Assembly: GCF_946479965.1 (NCBI RefSeq)
Contig: NZ_CAMLHX010000083.1
Location: forward strand, 1 to 11,425
Direction: 5' to 3'
Length of the DNA stretch: 11,425 nucleotides
From: an uncultured Mucilaginibacter sp.
Lineage (GTDB): Bacteria > Bacteroidota > Bacteroidia > Sphingobacteriales > Sphingobacteriaceae
The translations under genes and the position numbers were made by a program. Shown here in pieces: positions 1 to 6,188 of the stretch; the first letter of the stretch is position 1, and every line of letters begins with the position of its first letter. The notes under the pieces are model-generated. The model had not been told where the DNA came from. It ran no database searches and worked only from the letters and a program-made list of their open reading frames with translations.

Positions 1-30
1 TTTTATAGGTAATCTTGATTATTAATAACG

Positions 31-80
31 TTATACACCCAAATAATTATGGTAAGCGGCACAATTATTTGGGTGTATAA
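31..80 (-). terminator. Perfect 18-bp inverted repeat downstream of the isomerase-like gene
   Basis: Positions 31-48 and 63-80 are perfect reverse complements, giving an 18-bp stem with a 14-nt loop. It lies 17 bp past the stop codon of the minus-strand gene at 98-985, where a terminator or 3'-end stabilising hairpin is expected. The stem is AT-rich apart from a CACCC/GGGTG block, and no run of T follows it on the minus strand, so it is not a textbook intrinsic terminator. It could instead be an mRNA 3'-end hairpin or a protein-binding palindrome for whatever lies left of the window. Confidence 0.5.
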
Positions 81-97
81 TTATTCTCTTAAACCCT

Positions 98-985
98 TTA
101 CACATCACATATCTGCACACATTTATTTAAGGTTACAAGCTGTCCTTTTTCTTTTGGAAGAAACTCCTGGGCAACAAACCCTTTATAGCCGGTATCTATA
201 ATTGCTTTCATAATTGCGGGATAATATAATTCCTGCGTGTCGTCAATTTCATGGCGTCCCGGTACTCCTCCTGTGTGATAGTGAGCAAAGTACTTGTTAT
301 ATTTTTTGATTGTAGCTATAACGTCACCTTCGTCAATTTGCATATGATATATATCATATAGCAACTTAAAGTTTTCAGATCCTATCCGATTGCAGAGCTC
401 AACGCCCCATTTTGTAGTATCGCACTGATAGTCCCTGTGATTAACCCGGCTGTTCAACAGTTCCATGACAAGTACCACTTTATGTTTCTCTGCAAGCGGA
501 AGTAGCTGTTTTAAACCTTCTACACAGTTTTGCCAACCTTCTTCATCTGTCTTTCCGCGTTTGTTGCCGCTAAAGCATATCAGGTTGGTATAACCGGCCT
601 CGGCAACCAACGGAATCATGTCGCTGTATCGTTTTATAAGCTCAGGATGAAACTTTTTATCATTGAAACCGTCTACTAAATTGAGCTCTGCACCCCAGCA
701 CATGGATGAATGTAAACCATATTTTTTTAGTGTTGGCCAATCTTTAGGTCCAACCAGATCAATACCTTTAAGGCCCATCTTTTTACCTTCCGCACAAAGT
801 TTCTCTAAATCGATGTCGTCATAACACCACCTGCAAACGGAATGATTGATATTACCCTTTAACGGCAAAAATGCTGCGTCTGCGTCTGTTTTAGATAGGG
901 GGGTCCCCAATAAATTGTTGGCTGAAAGTACAGCAGCTCCGGTAAGCATGTGTTTTATGGTTGATCTTCGGTTTAACTTCATCAT
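98..985 (-). CDS. Tat-exported TIM-barrel sugar isomerase/epimerase (hydroxypyruvate isomerase-like)
   Basis: This 295-residue protein belongs to the xylose isomerase-like TIM-barrel (AP endonuclease 2) superfamily and most resembles the hydroxypyruvate isomerase group. These enzymes interconvert ketose/aldose or epimeric sugars with a divalent metal. The expected metal and catalytic residues are visible: Glu175 in VMELLNSR, Asp211 in LLYDIYHMQ, His237 and the GRHEID motif at 243-248, and Glu274 in AQEFLP. The N-terminus carries a twin arginine (Arg6-Arg7 in NRRSTIK) followed by a hydrophobic stretch to about residue 27, a Tat signal, so the folded enzyme probably acts in the periplasm. This is common for such proteins in Bacteroidota and differs from the cytoplasmic Hyi enzymes. 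ATG codons at 985 and 982 are adjacent and either could start. The gene is divergent from the dehydrogenase at 1191 and shares its 205-bp control region. Family placement is firm; the true substrate cannot be read from sequence. Confidence 0.88.
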   Translation of the reverse strand: MMKLNRRSTIKHMLTGAAVLSANNLLGTPLSKTDADAAFLPLKGNINHSVCRWCYDDIDLEKLCAEGKKMGLKGIDLVGPKDWPTLKKYGLHSSMCWGAELNLVDGFNDKKFHPELIKRYSDMIPLVAEAGYTNLICFSGNKRGKTDEEGWQNCVEGLKQLLPLAEKHKVVLVMELLNSRVNHRDYQCDTTKWGVELCNRIGSENFKLLYDIYHMQIDEGDVIATIKKYNKYFAHYHTGGVPGRHEIDDTQELYYPAIMKAIIDTGYKGFVAQEFLPKEKGQLVTLNKCVQICDV

Positions 986-1057
986 AAATAGAATATTATA
1001 GGGCGTGCGCCTGGTTTCTAATTCGTTGAGCTAATGTAAAGAGATTTTGGTGTGTAC

Positions 1058-1069
1058 GCAAACGTTTTC
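1058..1069. promoter_or_regulatory. Putative LacI-family operator in the divergent intergenic region
   Basis: GCAAACGTTTTC contains a perfect AAACGTTT palindrome, with the outer G/C also matching, and resembles the central-CG operators bound by LacI/GalR-family repressors. A further half-site, CGTTTGC, lies at 1100-1106. The site lies between divergent genes (98-985 minus and 1191-2780 plus), where one regulator could control both. No LacI-type gene is in the window, and an 8-bp palindrome can arise by chance, so this is tentative. No clear TAnnTTTG promoter was found for either gene. Confidence 0.35.
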
Positions 1070-1190
1070 TTATCTATCATTACTTTTACAAAAAATGACC
1101 GTTTGCAGGCACAACAGGCTCTCGGATATTAAATAGAAAAACCCATATTTGCGTATCTAAATAAAAGCTTAACATATACCAAAACATTTT

Positions 1191-2780
1191 ATGACACTGA
1201 TAGCTGATAATTTTATAGGATTTAAAAACAGCGCTAAGGGCGAGAAAACTTTCCAGTCTTTTGCACCTGCGAAAAATGAATATCTGCCTGAGAAATTTAC
1301 ACAGGCTACCGAAGAGGAGTTTGAGGCGGCTATTGCTTTAGCTCAACAAGCATTCCCTGCATACCGTGAGTTATCTTACGAGAAACGTGCGCAGTTTCTT
1401 GACGCCATTGCCGACGAGATAATGGCTTTAGGCGATGCGCTGATTGAAAGATGTAGTGCCGAGTCTGGCTTACCAATTGCACGTATAACCGGCGAGCGTG
1501 GCAGAACCTGCGGACAGTTAAAATTATTCGCGCAATTGCTAAGAGATGGTTGGTGGTTAGATGCACGTGTTGATACTGCTCAGCCAGATCGTCAGCCATT
1601 GCCTAAATCAGATATCAGAAGAATGTTGATCCCTATAGGCCCTGTTGCCGTTTACGGAGCAAGTAACTTCCCGTTGGCATTCTCAACCGCTGGTGGCGAT
1701 ACCGCTTCGGCTTTAGCAGCCGGTTGCCCTGTTATTGTAAAATCGCACTCATCACACCCCGGTACAAACGCATTGGTAAGCTCTGCAATCGCTAAGGCGG
1801 CGCAAGCTACCGGTATGCCGGAAGGTGTTTTCTCATCAATATATTTGAATCACGAGCATTCAGTTAAATTAGTTCAGCATCCGGTTATTAAAGCTGTTGG
1901 ATTTACCGGTTCGCGGCATGTGGGCATGACCCTGTTTAACGCAGCAGTTAGCCGCCCCGAGCCGATCCCTGTTTATGCGGAGATGAGCGCTATTAACCCT
2001 GTTGTGTTAATGGAGAACGCGCTGATCACTCAAAAAGAAAAAATTGCTAAAGCACTTTCTGGTTCTGTAACCATGGGAGTTGGTCAGTTTTGTACCAACC
2101 CTGGTTTAATTTTATTGGTTGACAGCCCTGCGGCTCAAGACTTCCTTGCATCATTTGCAGGCGAGTTTGTAAATACTGTGCCAGGGACCATGCTTAACAA
2201 AAACATCTGCAAAGCATACTCAGGTGGTATAGATGCACTTAAAGGTGCTGCTAACACCACTTTAATTGCCGAAGCTGCTACTGCCGCTAACGCTGATAAA
2301 GCAGAAGCACGCCCGTCAGCTTTCAGCACTACTGCTGCTGAATTTTTAACTAACAAAGCGTTATCTGAAGAAGTATTCGGCCCGGCTACATTATTTGTAG
2401 TTTGTAAAGATGCTGCTGAACTTGCACAAGTGCTTGAATCATTAGAAGGTCAGTTGACTGCTACTGTTCATGCTGCTGATGGTGATAAAGATGCTTTATT
2501 GCCTGTGGTTAGCATCATTACGCAAAAAGCGGGTCGTGTTATTTATGGCGGATACCCAACCGGTGTTGAGGTTTGTCATTCAATGGTACACGGCGGACCG
2601 TTCCCTTCAACCAGCAACGCTGCGTCTACTTCGGTAGGTACCGGTGCTATCCTTCGTTTCGTTCGCCCGGTTGCATTCCAGGATTTCCCGGATGATCTGC
2701 TTCCTGAGCCATTGAAAAAAGGTAATCCATTAAATATCCTTCGCCTGGTAGACGGCAACTGGACAAAAGACAAAGCATAA
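1191..2780 (+). CDS. 2,5-dioxovalerate (alpha-ketoglutarate semialdehyde) dehydrogenase, NADP-type
   Basis: The 529-residue product is an aldehyde dehydrogenase of the alpha-ketoglutarate semialdehyde dehydrogenase type. It oxidises 2,5-dioxopentanoate to 2-oxoglutarate, the last step of the oxidative, non-phosphorylating breakdown of pentoses, aldarates and hydroxyproline. The catalytic set is complete: Asn159 in YGASNFP, cofactor-binding Lys184 in VIVKSHSSHP, FTGSRHVG at 238-245, general base Glu264 in AEMSAINPV, and nucleophile Cys301 in GQFCTNPG. The EMSxINPV and GQFCTNPG signatures and the length of about 525 residues match this subgroup rather than general ALDHs. There is no signal peptide, so it is cytoplasmic. 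The start is the first in-frame ATG; no Shine-Dalgarno is present, as usual in Bacteroidota. A strong terminator follows 27 bp after the stop, so it is probably monocistronic. The upstream dehydratases are not in the window, so which sugar or amino acid feeds it is unknown. Confidence 0.93.
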   Translation: MTLIADNFIGFKNSAKGEKTFQSFAPAKNEYLPEKFTQATEEEFEAAIALAQQAFPAYRELSYEKRAQFLDAIADEIMALGDALIERCSAESGLPIARITGERGRTCGQLKLFAQLLRDGWWLDARVDTAQPDRQPLPKSDIRRMLIPIGPVAVYGASNFPLAFSTAGGDTASALAAGCPVIVKSHSSHPGTNALVSSAIAKAAQATGMPEGVFSSIYLNHEHSVKLVQHPVIKAVGFTGSRHVGMTLFNAAVSRPEPIPVYAEMSAINPVVLMENALITQKEKIAKALSGSVTMGVGQFCTNPGLILLVDSPAAQDFLASFAGEFVNTVPGTMLNKNICKAYSGGIDALKGAANTTLIAEAATAANADKAEARPSAFSTTAAEFLTNKALSEEVFGPATLFVVCKDAAELAQVLESLEGQLTATVHAADGDKDALLPVVSIITQKAGRVIYGGYPTGVEVCHSMVHGGPFPSTSNAASTSVGTGAILRFVRPVAFQDFPDDLLPEPLKKGNPLNILRLVDGNWTKDKA

Positions 2781-2807
2781 ACGCGAAGCTTTTGTGCTTA
2801 TAATATT

Positions 2808-2844
2808 AAAGCGGTATATCTAAATTTAGATATACCGCTTTTTT
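2808..2844 (+). terminator. Intrinsic terminator after the dehydrogenase gene
   Basis: Positions 2808-2824 and 2825-2841 form a perfect 34-nt palindrome (AAAGCGGTATATCTAAA and its complement), and a run of six T ends at 2844. It lies 27 bp after the dehydrogenase stop codon. The near-symmetric A and T flanks could also work in the reverse direction, but no minus-strand gene ends here. Confidence 0.9.
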
Positions 2845-2856
2845 GTTGGCTGTGTG

Positions 2857-2890
2857 TTTACATTAATTCAACAATGTTTCATTATATTTG
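2857..2890 (+). promoter_or_regulatory. Bacteroidota-type promoter of the GH39-like gene
   Basis: TATATTTG at 2883-2890 matches the Bacteroidota -7 consensus TAnnTTTG exactly. TTTA at 2857-2860, 22 bp upstream, is a plausible -33 element (consensus TTTG or TTG). Transcription would begin near 2897, about 18 nt before the ATG at 2915. This argues against starts at 2888 (TTG) or 2891 (ATG), which overlap or abut the -7 element. Confidence 0.55.
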
Positions 2891-2914
2891 ATGTATAAAT
2901 CAACAACTCTGTTT

Positions 2915-4612
2915 ATGTTAAGATCATTAAAAGCTTGCGGCACTTTGCTTGTACTTTGTGCTGCCTGGTGTAATTACAGTTTCGCGCAAATTCAGGCAAC
3001 TCCGGCTACCATTCAGGTAAAACTTGATAAAGAGGTAGGAGCCATGTACCCGATGTGGGCCTGGTTTGGTTATGACGAACCGAACTATACCTACATGAAG
3101 GATGGTAAAAAACTGCTTAGCGAGCTGGCAGCTTTAAGCCCGGTGCCTGTATATGTACGGGCGCACAGCATGTTGGTTACTGGTGATGGCGTGGCCAAGC
3201 TTAAATGGGGTTCAACCAACGCTTATACAGAAGACGCTAACGGCAAACCAATTTATAACTGGAGACTGGTAGACAGTATTTTTGATACCTATGTAAAACG
3301 AGGTATGAAGCCTTTTGCGCAGATCGGTTTTATGCCCGAGGCGCTATCAACCAATCCCCAACCATATAAACATAACTGGACACCGGGCGGCAAAGAATCT
3401 ATTTACACCGGCTGGGCCTATCCGCCGAAGGATTATAACAAGTGGGCCGAGTTGGTTTACCAGTGGGTTAAACACTCGGTTAGCCGTTACGGCAAAGCCG
3501 AGGTGGAAAGCTGGTACTGGGAACTTTGGAACGAGCCCAACATTGGTTACTGGAAGGGTACCCCCGAAGAGTTTTTTAAATTATACGATTATACAGCCGA
3601 CGCCGTTAAACGCGCCCTGCCAACCGCCCGCATAGGCGGTGCTGACGTTGCCGGTACAGGAGGCAATGGTGGTACTAAATTTTTGACGGACTTTTTAACC
3701 CATTGCGTATCCGGAACCAACTATGTTACGGGCAAGGCGGGTACACCTATAGATCTGATATCGTTTCATGCCAAAGGCGCACCCACGTTGGTTAATGGCG
3801 TTGTCCGTATGAATGTGGGTACCCAAATGCGTGACATACAGAAAGGCTTTAATATAGTAGCATCTTTCCCTACGCTTAAGAATTTACCTATAATGATAGG
3901 CGAGTCTGATCCCGAAGGTTGCGCTGCTTGCGGTATGGTTACCAGTCCGCAGAACGCTTACCGTAATGGTACTATGTATCCAAGCTATACAGCGGCTTCG
4001 TTTGCCCGTAAATATGCCTTGGCCGACCAGATAGGCATTAACTTTAAAGGAGCTGTTACCTGGGCATTTGAGTTTGAGGATCAGCCATGGTTTTACGGTT
4101 TCCGGGATTTGGCTACCAATGGTGTAGATAAGCCTGTGCTTAATGTGTTCCGCATGTTTGGTAAGATGTCGGGCAAAAGGGTAGAGGTTGTTGGTAATCG
4201 CATGTACCCGCTCAGAACCTTTGTAGATTCAAGCGCACGTGGACAGCAAACTGATATCGGTGCCCTGGCTGCTAAAGATGCAAGAAAGGCTACAGTAATG
4301 ATATGGAACTACCATGATATGGATATACAGGCGCCGCCTGAACCCGTCGCCGTATCATTAACCGGTTTAAAGGCAACTAATGTTACCTTAACGCAGTACC
4401 TGGTTGATGCCACGCATAGCAACTCTTACGAGGTTTGGAAAAAGATGGGATCACCGCAAAGCCCAACTAAAGAGCAGATAGCCACATTAGAAAAAGCAGG
4501 TATGCTGGAAGCCGTTGGTAAACCGCAGAAACTGGCTGTTAAAAATGGCAACCTGACCATCAATACCTCGTTGGCAAGGCAGGGTGTGGCGCTGCTGAAA
4601 CTCGACTGGTAA
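2915..4612 (+). CDS. Secreted GH39-like glycoside hydrolase (beta-xylosidase/iduronidase clan)
   Basis: This 565-residue secreted clan GH-A (beta/alpha)8 glycosidase is closest to family GH39, whose members are beta-xylosidases and alpha-L-iduronidases. A Sec signal covers residues 1-24, with predicted cleavage after FA before QIQ. The proposed acid/base is Glu207 in WELWNEPNIGYW, and the proposed nucleophile is Glu330 in IMIGESDPEG. Their separation of about 120 residues fits GH39. A C-terminal beta-domain after about residue 420 (VMIWNYHD, then VSLTGL) fits the usual GH39 beta-sandwich. The ATG at 2915 is preferred because a TAnnTTTG promoter ends at 2890; an ATG at 2891 would add eight residues and still give a signal peptide. 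The segment SDPEGCAACG after the nucleophile differs from the usual E-W/F-N context, so the substrate may not be xylan. The gene stands alone between two terminators, next to a dehydrogenase of pentose/uronate catabolism, which makes pentose- or uronate-containing glycans a reasonable guess. Confidence 0.85.
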   Translation: MLRSLKACGTLLVLCAAWCNYSFAQIQATPATIQVKLDKEVGAMYPMWAWFGYDEPNYTYMKDGKKLLSELAALSPVPVYVRAHSMLVTGDGVAKLKWGSTNAYTEDANGKPIYNWRLVDSIFDTYVKRGMKPFAQIGFMPEALSTNPQPYKHNWTPGGKESIYTGWAYPPKDYNKWAELVYQWVKHSVSRYGKAEVESWYWELWNEPNIGYWKGTPEEFFKLYDYTADAVKRALPTARIGGADVAGTGGNGGTKFLTDFLTHCVSGTNYVTGKAGTPIDLISFHAKGAPTLVNGVVRMNVGTQMRDIQKGFNIVASFPTLKNLPIMIGESDPEGCAACGMVTSPQNAYRNGTMYPSYTAASFARKYALADQIGINFKGAVTWAFEFEDQPWFYGFRDLATNGVDKPVLNVFRMFGKMSGKRVEVVGNRMYPLRTFVDSSARGQQTDIGALAAKDARKATVMIWNYHDMDIQAPPEPVAVSLTGLKATNVTLTQYLVDATHSNSYEVWKKMGSPQSPTKEQIATLEKAGMLEAVGKPQKLAVKNGNLTINTSLARQGVALLKLDW

Positions 4613-4624
4613 GAAATATTTAAT

Positions 4625-4680
4625 AAACGACAACAGCCAATAGGACCCTTATTTAAAGTCCTATTGGCTATTCGTTTTTA
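4625..4680 (+). terminator. Intrinsic terminator after the GH39-like gene
   Basis: AGCCAATAGGAC at 4635-4646 pairs perfectly with 4658-4669 around an 11-nt loop. AAACGA (4625-4630) and TCGTTT (4672-4677) extend the stem across a small internal loop. A short T run (4675-4679) follows. The stem starts 13 bp after the stop codon. Confidence 0.82.
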
Positions 4681-4836
4681 GGGATGATCCAAAATAAATG
4701 CGTTACCAAAAAAATAAATAAGTAATTTATTGAATATCAAATAGTTATATATTTAATGTGAAACTACTTATTCGTCAGTAAAATTAGCTGTGGATTTGCT
4801 GTAAATTTCTGATTATGAGTATATTGCAAATGGCTA

Positions 4837-4862
4837 AAAACGACAATTTTTTGCCGTTTTTT
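4837..4862 (+). terminator. Orphan terminator-like hairpin
   Basis: AAAACGACAA (4837-4846) and TTGCCGTTTT (4851-4860) form a 10-bp stem with one mismatch and a TTTT loop, continuing into more T residues. It looks like an intrinsic terminator, but the nearest upstream gene already has one 160 bp earlier. It may back up that terminator or end a short untranslated transcript. Confidence 0.45.
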
Positions 4863-4880
4863 GGATCAGTTTGGATCACT
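4861..4880. repeat. Two tandem 10-bp copies (TTGGATCAGT/TTGGATCACT)
   Basis: TTGGATCAGT (4861-4870) is followed directly by TTGGATCACT (4871-4880), identical at nine of ten bases. The pair abuts the 11-bp repeat array that follows and may be part of the same binding or recombination site. Confidence 0.7.
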
Positions 4881-4882
4881 TT

Positions 4883-4937
4883 AACAACACAATAGCAACA
4901 CAATAGCAACAGTTTAGCAACACTTTTGCAACAGGCG
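4883..4937. repeat. Five tandem copies of an 11-bp AGCAACAC-type unit
   Basis: The units begin at 4883, 4894, 4905, 4916 and 4927: AACAACACAAT, AGCAACACAAT, AGCAACAGTTT, AGCAACACTTT, TGCAACAGGCG. All share the core GCAACA or a close variant. The 11-bp period is near one DNA helical turn, so all copies would face the same side of the helix, as in iteron-like or phased protein-binding arrays. The function is unknown; repeats this short can also arise by slippage. Confidence 0.75.
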
Positions 4938-5131
4938 TATAAACCTGTTTCAGGATTAGCATCAGCTTGTAGATTACCGGAAAAGCAAGCTTATTAACTA
5001 CACTAAATCCTAATTAAGCTACAGTTTATTTTATTGAAATACAATAAGTTACGCTTTTGAAGCTAATTGCATAGCGGACCGATTGTTGATTAACAAGGTT
5101 GTCATACAACGACAATCTAATTAAACAAGCA

Positions 5132-5629
5132 ATGATCAAATTATCAACAATTACAGTGATGCTTTTTGCATTCGCATTAGGCACTTTAGGGTTTACTAAT
5201 TCCGCTTCCGCCCAAAAATACAAAACTACTGCCGACACCCTTAAATTAAATAAAAAGTATGGCCAGGTGAAGGTGGAACTTGCCAAATTAAATTCAAAGC
5301 TAATTGAAGAGCAAAATAAAACTGCCGGTTATCAATCTAAAATAGTGTCTACCGCTCAGGATGCGGCCACATCTGCCCAGAGCAGTAAAGAAACTGCTGC
5401 TACAGCAACTAACGGCGATATGGGTGACGCTAAAATCGCTATGAAACAGGCAAAGAAGGCAAGCAACCAGGCTGATGATGCCGGCGACGCGAAGAGCGAC
5501 AAATACGATAACGCTAAGGACATAAAGAAGCTGACAGAAAAGATCAATAAAAAGAAAGAAATACTAATTGACCTTGAACAGCAAAAAGCCGCTATAATGG
5601 CAAAAGTTACTGTTCCCGCTGCTGCGTAA
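5132..5629 (+). CDS. Small exported Ala/Lys-rich coiled-coil protein, unknown function
   Basis: I do not recognise this 165-residue protein. Residues 1-27 form a clear Sec signal peptide (Lys3, hydrophobic core at about 7-22, ASA-Q cleavage site), so it is periplasmic or secreted. The mature part is strongly helical and charged. Residues 35-75 and 127-158 have heptad-like spacing (VKVELAKLNSKLIEEQ; IKKLTEKINKKKEILIDLEQ) and probably form two coiled-coil helices. They are linked by an Ala/Ser/Thr/Asp-rich low-complexity stretch (about 76-125) with no large hydrophobics. There is no Cys and no lipobox. The ATG at 5132 is preferred over an in-frame TTG at 5099, because the signal then begins with MIK and the TTG lies inside a leader hairpin. 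No Shine-Dalgarno is seen. It stands alone behind a long repeat-bearing leader region and is closed by a strong terminator. A structural or envelope-stress role is only a guess. Confidence 0.8.
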   Translation: MIKLSTITVMLFAFALGTLGFTNSASAQKYKTTADTLKLNKKYGQVKVELAKLNSKLIEEQNKTAGYQSKIVSTAQDAATSAQSSKETAATATNGDMGDAKIAMKQAKKASNQADDAGDAKSDKYDNAKDIKKLTEKINKKKEILIDLEQQKAAIMAKVTVPAAA

Positions 5630-5646
5630 GTAACAGAGCGGTCCAT

Positions 5647-5682
5647 AAAAAAAGCGTGTTGGCTTCCCAACACGCTTTTTTT
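5647..5682. terminator. Bidirectional intrinsic terminator between convergent genes
   Basis: GCGTGTTGG (5654-5662) and CCAACACGC (5667-5675) form a perfect 9-bp stem with a CTTC loop. Seven A precede it and seven T follow it, so it can terminate in both directions. It lies between the stop codons of the plus-strand gene ending at 5629 and the minus-strand gene ending at 5696. Confidence 0.95.
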
Positions 5683-5695
5683 ATGTAATAAGGTT

Positions 5696-6103
5696 TTACG
5701 CCTCTATCGCGTCATAAACAATCACTTTGTCCCAAAGCGGACTGCATTCTTCAACAAATTTTAAGTGGATCGGGTCGTCCTGATAGGCTTTTTGTCCTGC
5801 CAGGTCGCTGAAACGCATTAATTCAGAAACCGCCCAGCTGTTATCTACCACGTCGCGCTTTTCGGTACTGGCTACAACGCCAACATGCAACTCGCGTACG
5901 CTTTTAATTTTTCCCAGGCTTTTTACACCCGCAATTAATTTATCGCGATCGGCTTTTGAGTTGGGGTTCTTTAACCAGAATAATACATGGTGTACTACCG
6001 GATATTTATCTGCTGCATTGTTTGTTGACATGGCTGATGCTGCTGTTCCCGCGGCCAATACGGCTGTGGTTGTTAAAAATTTTCTTCTGTTGGTTGATTT
6101 CAT
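5696..6103 (-). CDS. Tat-exported Dabb (stress-responsive alpha/beta barrel) domain protein
   Basis: This 135-residue protein has a twin-arginine signal (TNRRKFLTTTA, residues 4-14, with a hydrophobic Ala-rich run to about 24) followed by one Dabb ferredoxin-like domain from about residue 35 to 132. Typical Dabb segments are visible: HHVLFWLKN near the start of the domain, the AYQDDPIHLKFVEE helix at 106-119, and the closing strand KVIVYD at 126-131. Dabb domains usually act as dimers; members include plant stress proteins and polyketide cyclases, while many bacterial ones are uncharacterised. Export through Tat suggests a folded periplasmic protein. It lies 85 bp downstream of the GH27-like gene on the same strand with no clear terminator between them, so the two may be co-transcribed. 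The link to sugar metabolism is by neighbourhood only. Confidence 0.85.
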   Translation of the reverse strand: MKSTNRRKFLTTTAVLAAGTAASAMSTNNAADKYPVVHHVLFWLKNPNSKADRDKLIAGVKSLGKIKSVRELHVGVVASTEKRDVVDNSWAVSELMRFSDLAGQKAYQDDPIHLKFVEECSPLWDKVIVYDAIEA

Positions 6104-6188
6104 AAGATGGTTACTTCTGATAGCTAAAAGTAAGTGATTTATAAGATATAGATGTTATTCTATCTTAATTATTAGTTGACGGAAATCT

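Larger units (their letters stand above)
4613..5131. other. 519-bp gene-free region with terminators and tandem repeats
   Basis: No convincing coding sequence is visible on either strand. The stretch holds the GH39 gene terminator (4625-4680), a second orphan terminator-like hairpin (4837-4862), a 2x10-bp plus 5x11-bp tandem repeat block (4861-4937), a small hairpin ACAGG...CCTGT (4931-4948), and a leader hairpin before the gene at 5132 (5081-5117). The rest is AT-rich and featureless. I found no exact TAnnTTTG promoter for the gene at 5132. Confidence 0.7.

Noticed and set aside
2135..2356. Minus-strand reading frame inside the dehydrogenase gene, with a second at 2576-2773
   Set aside because: Antisense to conserved coding sequence; the composition is what the complement of an Ala-rich gene gives, with no recognisable protein features.
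2915..2990. Lipoprotein signal for the GH39-like enzyme
   Set aside because: The candidate Cys19 is preceded by AAW, which does not fit a lipobox; cleavage after SFA before Gln fits a standard signal peptide.
3315..3635. 106-codon plus-strand reading frame inside the GH39-like gene
   Set aside because: It lies wholly within the well-supported glycosidase in another frame and has no domain, signal or initiation context of its own.
4861..4937. CRISPR array
   Set aside because: Units are 10-11 bp with no spacers and no cas genes nearby; this is a simple tandem repeat.
5026..5286. Minus-strand reading frame over the start of the exported coiled-coil gene, and another at 5356-5673
   Set aside because: The hydrophobic translation is the complement of the Lys/Ala-rich coding strand, and the second frame runs through the terminator.
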